From: Acidimicrobiaceae bacterium
GTDB lineage: Bacteria; Actinomycetota; Acidimicrobiia; Acidimicrobiales; Palsa-688
Length of the DNA: 5,404 nt
Direction of reading: 5' to 3'
Assembly: GCA_009785715.1 (NCBI GenBank)
Contig: WQVT01000198.1
Location: forward strand, 1 to 5,404
Shown here: positions 1-5,404 of the stretch, one piece after another
How the letters are laid out: every line of letters begins with the position of its first letter
How positions within the stretch are numbered: the stretch's first letter is position 1
The notes under the pieces: model-generated
Database searches by the model: none
Told to the model about the DNA's origin: nothing
Seen by the model: the letters and a program-made list of their open reading frames with translations, nothing else
Translations under genes and position numbers: made by a program

Positions 1-342
1 CCGCACAGCGCCCCCGAGCAACGACGAGACCGGCAGGCCGAGTGCCTTGCCCTTCACGTCGAGCAGGGCGTTCTCCACCGCAGCCACCGCCTGACGGTTG
101 AGCGAGCCGCGAGCCGGTTGAGCAGCCGCCGCCAACGGGAAGGTGACCGCCTCGACGGCCAGCGGATCCTTGCCGAGGACCATGGGGCCGAGCGCCGCCA
201 CCACGCCGGTCAGGCCGGGAGACCCGAACCCCTCGCTGAACTCGGACCACCCGACGACCCCCTCGTCGGTGGTGACCTTCAAGAACGTGATCGTCCGCCA
301 TCCCAGATCGCAGACGATCGGCTCGAAACCGACAATACGCAT
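1..342 (-). CDS. Mandelate racemase/muconate lactonizing enzyme family protein (enolase superfamily), N-terminal part, truncated by window edge
   Basis: The 114 codons visible encode the N-terminal capping domain of an enolase-superfamily enzyme. It opens with MRIVGFEPIVCDLGWRTITF and continues with a strand-turn of the type LKVTTDEGVVGWSEF (residues 21-35), the usual substrate-capping region. It ends with VENALLDVKGKALGLPVSSL (about 89-108) followed by LGG, the helix that leads into the barrel in this family. The Lys/His and Asp/Glu catalytic and metal residues lie in the barrel, outside the window, so the reaction (racemase, cycloisomerase or sugar-acid dehydratase) cannot be assigned. The ATG is preferred because GGGAG lies 10 bases upstream; an in-frame GTG three codons earlier sits too close to that site. 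The gene follows the SMP-30 lactonase after 17 bases, so it is probably co-transcribed with it. A sugar-acid dehydratase role after a lactonase is plausible but inferred. Confidence 0.9.
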   Translation of the reverse strand, partial: MRIVGFEPIVCDLGWRTITFLKVTTDEGVVGWSEFSEGFGSPGLTGVVAALGPMVLGKDPLAVEAVTFPLAAAAQPARGSLNRQAVAAVENALLDVKGKALGLPVSSLLGGAVR

Positions 343-352
343 GCTGCTCACG

Positions 353-360
353 CTCCCTTT
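353..360 (-). promoter_or_regulatory. Ribosome binding site of the enolase-superfamily gene
   Basis: On the minus strand the sequence reads AAAGGGAG, 10 bases before the ATG. Its first A is also the last base of the upstream lactonase stop codon (TGA followed by AAGGGAG). Termination and re-initiation are therefore close together, which supports an operon and decides for the ATG over the GTG nine bases upstream. Confidence 0.6.
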
Positions 361-1277
361 CAGGCGGTCATGTACGAGGACCGGCGCCCCGATACCCAGG
401 TCCGAAGGCGGTAGATGGAGGTCGACGCCGTGAGGTACAGCTCGGACCAGTCCGGCCCACCCCAGTTGAGGTTGGCGGTGACCTCCGGCATCTCGATGAA
501 GCCGAGCTGCTCCCCGCCCGGGGCGAAGACCCAGATGCCCCCCGGACCGGTCACCCAGAGGTTGCCGCGCTCGTCGCACTTGAGGCCGTCGGGCACGCCC
601 GGCCTCGAGGGGTCACGCAGCTCGGCGAAGACCCGCCCGTTCGAGAGCGCACCCGAGGCGTCCACGTCGAAGACCTTGACCTCGCCTCTCGGCGTGTCGT
701 CGATATAGAGCAGCGATTCCTCCAGACCGAAGCACAGGCCGTTCGGCATCTCGAACTCGTCCCGCTCCACAACCATGGACACCTCACCGGCACCGGAGAT
801 CCGGTAGACGCCCTGATAGTCGAGCTCCCTCGGCGGGGCCCCCGCCGAGGCGTGACCACCGCCCCGGCCATAGGAGGGATCGGTGAAGTAGACCGAACCG
901 TCCCGGGCAACGATCACGTCGTTCGGGCTGTTGAGCTCCTTGCCCTCGAAGTGTGTGGCGAGCAGCTCCCGCTCACCGCCGGCGCCCTCACGGACCACCG
1001 CGCTCGGGTCGTACTGGCAGATCACCAGGTTGCCCTCCGCGTCCCGAGTCATGCCGTTTCCCTTGTTCGACGGGCGGCGGGACTCGGCCACCCCGGCGCG
1101 GGCATCCCACCGCCAGCGGGCGTTGCCGCCGATGTCGCTGAAGAGCAGGCATTCCTCGCGGGCGTCCCAAACCGGCCCTTCGGTGAACACGAACCCACCG
1201 GCGAGCTTCTCGATCGGCTCGCCTGCGTCCAGCAGGCCCGCTGCCTCCAAGCCGTCCCTCCCTTCAGCTCCCGACAT
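360..1277 (-). CDS. SMP-30/gluconolactonase/LRE family protein, probable sugar lactonase
   Basis: This 305-residue protein is a full-length six-bladed beta-propeller of the SMP-30 (senescence marker protein/gluconolactonase) family, whose members open sugar lactones using one divalent metal ion. The family blocks appear in order: FVFTEGPVWD (29-38) with metal ligand E33; NKGNGMTRDAEGNLVICQYD (71-90); NSPNDVIVARDGSVYFTDPS (116-135) with N119 and D120 in the substrate-binding loop; MPNGLCF (177-183) with metal ligand N179; and VPDGLKCDERGNLWVTGPGG (228-247) with D230. NWGGPDWSELYLTAS (271-285) forms the closing blade. All expected metal positions (E, N, D) are kept, so it is probably active. 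No signal peptide is seen, so it is probably cytoplasmic. A strong AAGGAGGG lies just before the ATG. It is the first gene of the leftward unit. The exact lactone cannot be told from sequence. Confidence 0.93.
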   Translation of the reverse strand: MSGAEGRDGLEAAGLLDAGEPIEKLAGGFVFTEGPVWDAREECLLFSDIGGNARWRWDARAGVAESRRPSNKGNGMTRDAEGNLVICQYDPSAVVREGAGGERELLATHFEGKELNSPNDVIVARDGSVYFTDPSYGRGGGHASAGAPPRELDYQGVYRISGAGEVSMVVERDEFEMPNGLCFGLEESLLYIDDTPRGEVKVFDVDASGALSNGRVFAELRDPSRPGVPDGLKCDERGNLWVTGPGGIWVFAPGGEQLGFIEMPEVTANLNWGGPDWSELYLTASTSIYRLRTWVSGRRSSYMTA

Positions 1278-1280
1278 CGA

Positions 1281-1288
1281 CCCTCCTT
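1281..1288 (-). promoter_or_regulatory. Strong Shine-Dalgarno site of the SMP-30 gene
   Basis: The minus strand reads AAGGAGGG, a near-complete match to the anti-Shine-Dalgarno sequence, with the AGGAGG core ending four bases before the ATG at 1277. It fixes the lactonase start. Confidence 0.7.
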
Positions 1289-1328
1289 CGGTCCTGGCCC
1301 CGACACACCATAAGTCCGATCCCTATGC

Positions 1329-1349
1329 TTGTCCCGGGTTGAGGGACAA
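1329..1349. promoter_or_regulatory. Inverted repeat, candidate operator or leader stem-loop
   Basis: TTGTCCC (1329-1335) and GGGACAA (1343-1349) are perfect 7-bp inverted arms around the 7-base spacer GGGTTGA. The centre-to-centre distance is 14 bp, longer than one helical turn. It lies between the two divergent genes, partly over the candidate promoters, which is a good place for a repressor that controls both units. It could also fold as a stem-loop in the rightward mRNA leader. No run of T follows, so it is not a typical terminator. No regulator gene is in the window. Confidence 0.45.
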
Positions 1350-1373
1350 AGCGGGGGCAGGGGGGTGGGTGGA

Positions 1374-2462
1374 TTGACGGTCGAAGACGTCGTGGTACTG
1401 GTGGGGGTCGGGGACGTCGTCCCCAGCAGGGAGGGGCGGGCCGATGAGCAGTTTGGACCGACCCGGGAGATCCTCCGCAGCGCGGACATCACCTTCGGCC
1501 AGCTGGAGACGCCGCTTTCCAACCGCGGCAAACGCCAGCTCTTCGTGGGCCTCGGGGGCGGAGCCTGGGAGGGTGAAGGTTGGGACCCCGACGCGCTCGC
1601 CGCACCGATCGGGCGTGCGGGTTTCGACGTGATGTCCTTCGCCGGCAACCACACGATGGACCGCAGCGAGGAGTCGCTCTTCGATTCCATCGACGCCGCG
1701 GAGAGGGCGGGGATACGTCTCGTCGGCGCAGGCAGGGACATCGCCGCGGCCCGCGCGCCGGCGGTCCTCGAGCGAAAGGGCAACACCGTCGGCTTCCTCG
1801 CCTACTGCTCGGTCCTCCCGAAGGGTTACGAGGCGACGGCGACGCGCTCGGGGTGTGCCCCGATGCGCGCCCGGACGTACTACGAGCAGGTCGACTGGCA
1901 GCCGGGGACCCCACCGAGGCGCCACTCGTGGTGCTACGCGGAGGACCTACAGGCGATGGTCGAGGACCTGAAGAACCTCCGCGCCGGGACCGACGTGGTC
2001 GTCGTCTCCTTCCACTGGGGCATCCACTTCGAGCCCGGGACGATCGGCCAGTACCAGTTCGAGGCCGCGCACGCCGCGATCGACGCCGGCGCCGACCTTG
2101 TCCTCGGACACCACGCCCACATCATGAAGGGCGTCGAGGTCTACAAGGGCAAGGCGATCTTCTACAGCCTCAACAACTTCGTCCTGTTCGCCCGCGACGA
2201 GCACGAGCGGATCCTCACCGCCGACTCGCCACCGACGGACTCGCAGAACACCCTGATGGTCAAGGCGCTCATCCGCAACGGAGCGATCGAGCAGGTGCGG
2301 GTCGTGCCGATCTGGTTCGACCACCGCGTCGTCCCCGAAGCGGTGCGGGCGGGGGACCCGAGAAACGACGCCGTCTTCGACTACCTGCGCTGGTGCTGCG
2401 AGTTCGAGAACCTCGACACCAAGTTCGAGCGTGACGGCGACGAGTTCGTCGTCTTGACCTGA
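1374..2462 (+). CDS. CapA family (PGA_cap) metallophosphoesterase-like protein, copy 1
   Basis: This 362-residue protein has the calcineurin-like fold of the CapA/PGA_cap family. The metal-site motifs are present in order: GDVVPSR (13-19, D14), ITFGQLE (39-45, E45; the family usually has NLE), AGNHTMD (90-96, N92 and H93), VVSFHWGIHFE (210-220, H214), and GHHAH (245-249) followed by the family's VEVYKGKAIFYSLNNFVL (254-271). There is no signal peptide or membrane anchor: the chain starts at the first beta strand, so it is probably cytoplasmic, unlike capsule-linked CapA/PgsA. TTG at 1374 was chosen because AGGGGGG (1359-1365) lies 8 bases upstream and because it gives an N-terminus matching copy 2; an upstream TTG at 1329 would add 15 Gly-rich residues and run through the inverted repeat. 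It is the first gene of the rightward unit. A metal-dependent hydrolase is the best reading; the substrate is unknown, and a capsule role is not supported by its neighbours. Confidence 0.87.
   Translation: MTVEDVVVLVGVGDVVPSREGRADEQFGPTREILRSADITFGQLETPLSNRGKRQLFVGLGGGAWEGEGWDPDALAAPIGRAGFDVMSFAGNHTMDRSEESLFDSIDAAERAGIRLVGAGRDIAAARAPAVLERKGNTVGFLAYCSVLPKGYEATATRSGCAPMRARTYYEQVDWQPGTPPRRHSWCYAEDLQAMVEDLKNLRAGTDVVVVSFHWGIHFEPGTIGQYQFEAAHAAIDAGADLVLGHHAHIMKGVEVYKGKAIFYSLNNFVLFARDEHERILTADSPPTDSQNTLMVKALIRNGAIEQVRVVPIWFDHRVVPEAVRAGDPRNDAVFDYLRWCCEFENLDTKFERDGDEFVVLT
1786..1814 (+). repeat. 29-base exact direct repeat shared by the two CapA-like genes (partner at 2884-2912)
   Basis: The 29 bases at 1786-1814 recur exactly at 2884-2912, 1098 bases apart. 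They encode VGFLAYCSV in both CapA-like proteins. A second exact match of 21 bases (1623-1643 and 2721-2741) has the same offset. These are the best-conserved parts of a tandem gene duplication, not a mobile-element repeat. Confidence 0.8.
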
Positions 2463-2483
2463 AGCGACCCCGAGGAACCCGCG

Positions 2484-3557
2484 ATGACCACCCCGATCAC
2501 CCTGCTCGCCACCGGCGACATCTCCCCGAGGCGCGACACCCCCGAGCACCAATTCGACGCCGTCCGGGCCATGCTGCGCTCGGGCGACATCACCTTCGGC
2601 CAGCTCGAGAGCGTGCTCACCAAGGAGGGCACCGGACAACTCTGGACCGGTTACGGCCAGCGCCTCGCCGGGCTCCCCGACGATCCCGACGCCGCCGCGA
2701 ACATCCTCGTCGAGGACGGCTTCGACGTGATGTCCTTCGCCACCAACCACACCATGGACCGCAGCGAAGCCGGCATGGAGAAGACGATGGCCGCCGTGCG
2801 CGCCGCCGGCGTCGGCCTCGTCGGCGCCGGCATGAACATCGACGAGGCGCGCGCGCCCTGCGTCATCGAGCGGGCCGGCGCCTCCGTCGGCTTCCTCGCC
2901 TACTGCTCGGTCACACCCCGCGGCTACGAGGCGCTGCCCGCGCGTTCGGGCGTCGCACCCGCCCGCGCCCGTACCTTCTACGAACAGGTCGACTGGCAGC
3001 CGGCGACCCCGCCCAAGATCTGGACCATCCCCTACCCCGAAGACCTCGCCGCGATGGTCGAAGACATCGAGCGGCTACGACCAAGCGTGGACCTCCTCGT
3101 CGTCTCCATGCACGGCGGCATCCACTTCGAGCTCGGCACGGTCGCGATGTACCAGTACGACTACAGCCACGCCGCCATCGACGCCGGCGCGGACACCGTC
3201 ATCTGGTCCCACGGCCACGTCGCCAAACCGATCGAGGTCTACCACGCAAGGCCGGTCTTCCACGGCCTCGCCAACTTCTCCCTCCTACCCAAAGGTCCCC
3301 GCGGCGAGTTCTACGATGGCTCGAAGACCTTCGACTCCTGCCGCACGCAGATCGTAAGACTCCTCGTCGACGACGGCGCGATCACCCGGGTCTCGTTCCT
3401 CCCCTGCTGGATCGACGAGCGGCTCACCCCAGAGCCCACCCCGGCAGCCGACCCGCGATTCGGCGACTTCGTCCGATTCATGGAATGGTCCAATGATCAC
3501 GCCGGCCTCGACACCAAATTCGAAGTCGACGGAGACGAAATCGTGATCGGATCATGA
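2484..3557 (+). CDS. CapA family (PGA_cap) metallophosphoesterase-like protein, copy 2 (tandem paralogue)
   Basis: This 357-residue protein aligns along its whole length with copy 1, with about half the residues identical by eye. Metal-site positions are kept: GDISPRR (11-17, D12), ITFGQLE (36-42, E42), TNHTMD (87-92, N88 and H89), VSMHGGIHFE (207-216, H210), and SHGH (242-245, H243 and H245). Two signature motifs differ from the family and from copy 1: HWG is HGG, and GHHAH is WSHGH, losing the first His of the pair. Both copies share a middle block FLAYCSV.P.GYEA followed by RART.YEQVDWQP.TPP (about 137-176 here), and a tail LDTKFE.DGDE. No signal peptide is seen. GAGGAA lies upstream of the ATG with good spacing, and the gap from copy 1 is 21 bases. 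It is probably a cytoplasmic hydrolase whose substrate may differ from that of copy 1, or it may partner it. Confidence 0.87.
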   Translation: MTTPITLLATGDISPRRDTPEHQFDAVRAMLRSGDITFGQLESVLTKEGTGQLWTGYGQRLAGLPDDPDAAANILVEDGFDVMSFATNHTMDRSEAGMEKTMAAVRAAGVGLVGAGMNIDEARAPCVIERAGASVGFLAYCSVTPRGYEALPARSGVAPARARTFYEQVDWQPATPPKIWTIPYPEDLAAMVEDIERLRPSVDLLVVSMHGGIHFELGTVAMYQYDYSHAAIDAGADTVIWSHGHVAKPIEVYHARPVFHGLANFSLLPKGPRGEFYDGSKTFDSCRTQIVRLLVDDGAITRVSFLPCWIDERLTPEPTPAADPRFGDFVRFMEWSNDHAGLDTKFEVDGDEIVIGS

Positions 3558-4504
3558 GAATCGGTGTGTTCATGCCCATACGAATGGGCAGCAACGAGCT
3601 TCCCGATGCCCGTCAGGTCCAGCAGAACGCCCGGCTGATCGAGGCGGCGGGCCTCGACGGGATCTGGTCGCTCGACATGCTCGGGGCGGCGCAGGTGCAA
3701 CCGAGGCCGGACCCGCTCACCTGGCTGCTGACCGCCTGTCTGGCAACGGAACACGTCGAGGTGGGCACCGCCGTGTACAACACGGCGCTGCGCCATCCCG
3801 TCGACGTTGCGCAGCGCCTGCTGACGATCGAGGCGCTGGTGCCGGGACGCCTCAGCCTCGGCGTCGGGGCCGGATCGACCGGGTCCGCCGATGAGGCGAT
3901 GGGCGTGACCTTCGAGTCACGGTTCCGTCGCTTCTACGCCAACATGGATGTCCTTCGCCGGCTCTGCTCCGGTGAGCACGTCGTCGACCACGCCCACGGC
4001 GCCACGGGCGAAGCGTTCTTCAACCCGCCACCGGCCAGCCCGGGGCCCCGCTTCTATCTCGGCGCCTGGCACAGCCGGGTCACGATGGCACACGCCGTCA
4101 AGGAGTACGACGGGTGGTTGTGCTCGGCCGGCTATCTCAGACATCTGCCAGAGCATCAGCGTGAGGCGGGGCCGGGAACCCTCGCCAATGTCGAGAAGGC
4201 GATCAGGCTCTACCAGGACATGGGCGGATCCGGGCGAAAGATCCTCTCCACCATCAGCTGGGACTTCGGCGCCCGCTCCGGGCGTCTCGGCGATGACGAG
4301 ACCTTCAACCTGGCTTGCCCACCCGCCGAAGCAGCCGAACGCCTCCACGCCATCGCCGAACTTGGCTTCGATGACATCCTGCTCATGCAGGCAGGCCAGA
4401 GCGGCGCGCCGACGGACAACTCCAGGGGACTCCTCGAGGAACAGCTGGGCCAGCTGCGGACGCTCCTTCCGGAGGACCGACGTCCGGTGGGCAGGGCCGG
4501 TTGA
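3554..4504 (+). CDS. LLM class (luciferase-like) flavin-dependent oxidoreductase
   Basis: This 316-residue protein has the bacterial luciferase-like TIM-barrel sequence. It shows MRIGVFMPIR at the first strand (1-10), the helix ARLIEAAGLDGIWSLDM (26-42), HVEVGTAVYNTALRHPVDVA (67-86), then LLTIEALVPGRLSLGVGAGS (89-108), which is the family's flavin-binding hallmark region. A late strand, FDDILLMQ (272-279), closes the barrel. Members use FMN with a flavin reductase, or F420; the sequence alone does not settle which, and no reductase is in the window. Known reactions include aldehyde or ketone monooxygenation (including Baeyer-Villiger type) and F420-dependent reductions. Length is normal for the family. 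Its ATG overlaps the stop of the upstream CapA-like gene (ATGA) and there is only a weak ribosome site, suggesting translational coupling. The C-terminal 10 residues look disordered. The substrate is unknown. Confidence 0.92.
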   Translation: MRIGVFMPIRMGSNELPDARQVQQNARLIEAAGLDGIWSLDMLGAAQVQPRPDPLTWLLTACLATEHVEVGTAVYNTALRHPVDVAQRLLTIEALVPGRLSLGVGAGSTGSADEAMGVTFESRFRRFYANMDVLRRLCSGEHVVDHAHGATGEAFFNPPPASPGPRFYLGAWHSRVTMAHAVKEYDGWLCSAGYLRHLPEHQREAGPGTLANVEKAIRLYQDMGGSGRKILSTISWDFGARSGRLGDDETFNLACPPAEAAERLHAIAELGFDDILLMQAGQSGAPTDNSRGLLEEQLGQLRTLLPEDRRPVGRAG

Positions 4505-5404
4505 CCGAGGCCGTGCCCTACGAACTGCTTGACGGGATCCTGGCGACGGCCGGCGTGGACGCCGCCGGCGGTGCCGTCGAATTCGTGGGCTCCGACCCCG
4601 TGTTCCCCACCCCCTACCGGATCGGCGATGCGGGCGCCGCGACCATCGGCGCTGCGGCGCTGGCGGCAGCGAGGCTGTGGGAGTCGCGTGCCGGGGAGGC
4701 ACAGGCCATCCGGGTCCCGGTCGACGCCGCCGCGATAGCCATGCGCTCGTCTCGCTACATCACCACCGACCCCCCGACGCCGCGGCCGTCGACGGGGATG
4801 CGGAGCACCGGCTTCTACCGGGCCCGGGACGGCCGGTGGATGTACTTCCAGCGCCTCTTCCCCCACCATCTGGCGCGCCAGCTCGAGGTCCTCCGGTGCG
4901 AGGGGAGCGACGACGCCATCGCCAGGGCCGTCTCCGGTTGGGACGGGCCCGAGCTCGAGGAGGCGATCGTGGCCAACGGCGCCACGGGCGCCTTCGTCCG
5001 TCACCATGACGAATGGGCGGCCCAACCGCAGGCGAGGGCCCTGGCAGCCCTGCCCCTGCTCGAGATCACCAGGATCGGTGAGAGCCCCGCCGAGCCGCTT
5101 CCGCCCGGCCGGCGCCCACTTTCGGGGGTCAAGGTGCTCGACCTCACGCGCGTCCTGGCCGGGCCCACCGCTGCCCGCACCCTCGCCGAGCACGGCGCCG
5201 AGGTCCTCCGAGTCGGGACCAGCATCTTCCCGGACAACGACCTGATGATGCGCGACACCGGGCACGGCAAGCGCTCCACCGAGCTCGACCTGACGACAGC
5301 CGCCGGGACCGAGGCGCTGCGGGCCCTGATTCCCGGTGCCGACATCTTCTCCCAGGGCTACCGGCCCGGGGCGCTCGATCGCCTCGGCCTCTCCCCCGAG
5401 GAAG
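4501..5404 (+). CDS. Family III (CaiB/BaiF) CoA-transferase with N-terminal extension, truncated by window edge
   Basis: The open frame runs 301 codons to the edge without a stop. From residue 207 it shows the classical start of a family III CoA-transferase: LSGVKVLDLTRVLAGPTAAR (207-226), then LAEHGAEVLRV (228-238), DTGHGKRSTELDL (252-264) and ADIFSQGYRPGALDRLGLSP (280-299). These enzymes move CoA between carboxylic acids. The first 206 residues are an extension in which GFYRARDGRWMYFQ (104-117), FPHH (120-123), WDGPELEEAIVANGATGAFV (147-166) and EWAAQPQARA (171-180) resemble the small, C-terminal-side domain of the same family, as if a degenerate copy had been joined in front. The catalytic Asp region lies beyond the window. 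The TTG at 4501 overlaps the upstream TGA (TTGA), with AGGG at 4493-4496; a GTG at 4513 is an alternative start. The gene ends the visible operon, so the pathway probably uses a CoA-activated acid. Confidence 0.88.
   Translation, partial: MTEAVPYELLDGILATAGVDAAGGAVEFVGSDPVFPTPYRIGDAGAATIGAAALAAARLWESRAGEAQAIRVPVDAAAIAMRSSRYITTDPPTPRPSTGMRSTGFYRARDGRWMYFQRLFPHHLARQLEVLRCEGSDDAIARAVSGWDGPELEEAIVANGATGAFVRHHDEWAAQPQARALAALPLLEITRIGESPAEPLPPGRRPLSGVKVLDLTRVLAGPTAARTLAEHGAEVLRVGTSIFPDNDLMMRDTGHGKRSTELDLTTAAGTEALRALIPGADIFSQGYRPGALDRLGLSPEE

Larger units (their letters stand above)
1278..1373. promoter_or_regulatory. Divergent intergenic control region
   Basis: These 96 bases separate two divergently read units and should hold both promoters. 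The least GC-rich stretch is around 1308-1350. On the plus strand TATGCT (1324-1329) could serve as a -10 element, with only a poor -35 match about 17 bases upstream. On the minus strand TTGTCC (complement of 1344-1349) could be a -35, with ATAGGG (complement of 1322-1327) 17 bases further on as a weak -10; TATGGT (complement of 1308-1313) is an alternative -10. None is a strong match to the sigma-70 consensus, so only the region, not the exact boxes, is supported. Confidence 0.45.

Noticed and set aside
1329..1349. Inverted repeat as a transcription terminator
   Set aside because: It lies between two divergent gene starts and has no T-run on either side, so termination there makes little sense.
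1329..1373. Upstream TTG (1329) as the start of CapA copy 1
   Set aside because: It would add a Gly-rich stretch absent from the paralogue and would begin inside the inverted repeat; TTG at 1374 has a better ribosome site and aligns with copy 2. GTG at 1365 remains a minor alternative.
1580..2434. Plus-strand open frame of 284 codons in another frame of CapA copy 1
   Set aside because: Extremely Arg/Gly/Pro-rich product inside a gene with well-conserved motifs; a frame shadow.
1947..2750. Minus-strand open frame of 267 codons opposite the CapA-like genes
   Set aside because: The product, rich in Val/Gly/Glu/Asp, mirrors the codons of the two CapA genes, crosses their boundary and resembles no known domain.
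1786..2912. The 29-base direct repeat as an insertion-element or recombination site
   Set aside because: Both copies are in the same codon frame of homologous genes at matching positions, so gene duplication explains them.
1374..3557. Capsule or poly-gamma-glutamate synthesis locus
   Set aside because: No ligase or membrane partner (CapB/CapC type) is present, and both CapA-like proteins lack export signals or anchors; the neighbours are catabolic enzymes.
4210..5265. Long minus-strand open frame of 351 codons
   Set aside because: It lies opposite the clear LLM and CoA-transferase genes and has a low-complexity Gly/Arg/Pro-rich product with no family motif; such frames are expected in GC-rich DNA.

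Overview
The window is strongly GC-rich, with C or G at most third codon positions. It is densely packed and uses TTG starts for two of its five genes. This suits a high-GC bacterium, most likely an actinobacterium (environmental or metagenomic), though an alphaproteobacterial or Chloroflexi source cannot be excluded from sequence alone. No rRNA, tRNA, mobile element or CRISPR array was seen.

Layout: two divergent transcription units share a control region of about 96 bases (1278-1373). The leftward unit has an SMP-30/gluconolactonase-family lactonase (360-1277), followed after 17 bases by the N-terminal third of an enolase-superfamily enzyme of the mandelate racemase/muconate lactonizing type, cut by the window edge (1-342). 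This pair looks like a sugar-acid or lactone catabolic module. The rightward unit has two tandem paralogous CapA-type (PGA_cap fold) metallophosphoesterase-like proteins (1374-2462 and 2484-3557), a luciferase-like flavin-dependent oxidoreductase (3554-4504), and a family III (CaiB/BaiF) CoA-transferase with an unusual N-terminal extension, cut at the right edge (4501-5404). Its last three genes are joined by 4-base stop/start overlaps (ATGA, then TTGA), which argues for one translationally coupled operon.

How the genes could work together (inference): the neighbourhood reads as catabolic rather than capsular. A flavin monooxygenase could oxidise a substrate, possibly by Baeyer-Villiger chemistry giving a lactone. 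The SMP-30 protein could open a lactone, the enolase-superfamily enzyme could dehydrate or isomerise an acid, and the CoA-transferase could activate the acid as a thioester. The two CapA-like proteins have no signal peptide or membrane anchor, unlike classical capsule CapA/PgsA proteins, so they are probably cytoplasmic metal-dependent hydrolases of unknown substrate. They are the least explained part of the window. A 7-bp-arm inverted repeat (1329-1349) between the two units is a candidate operator.
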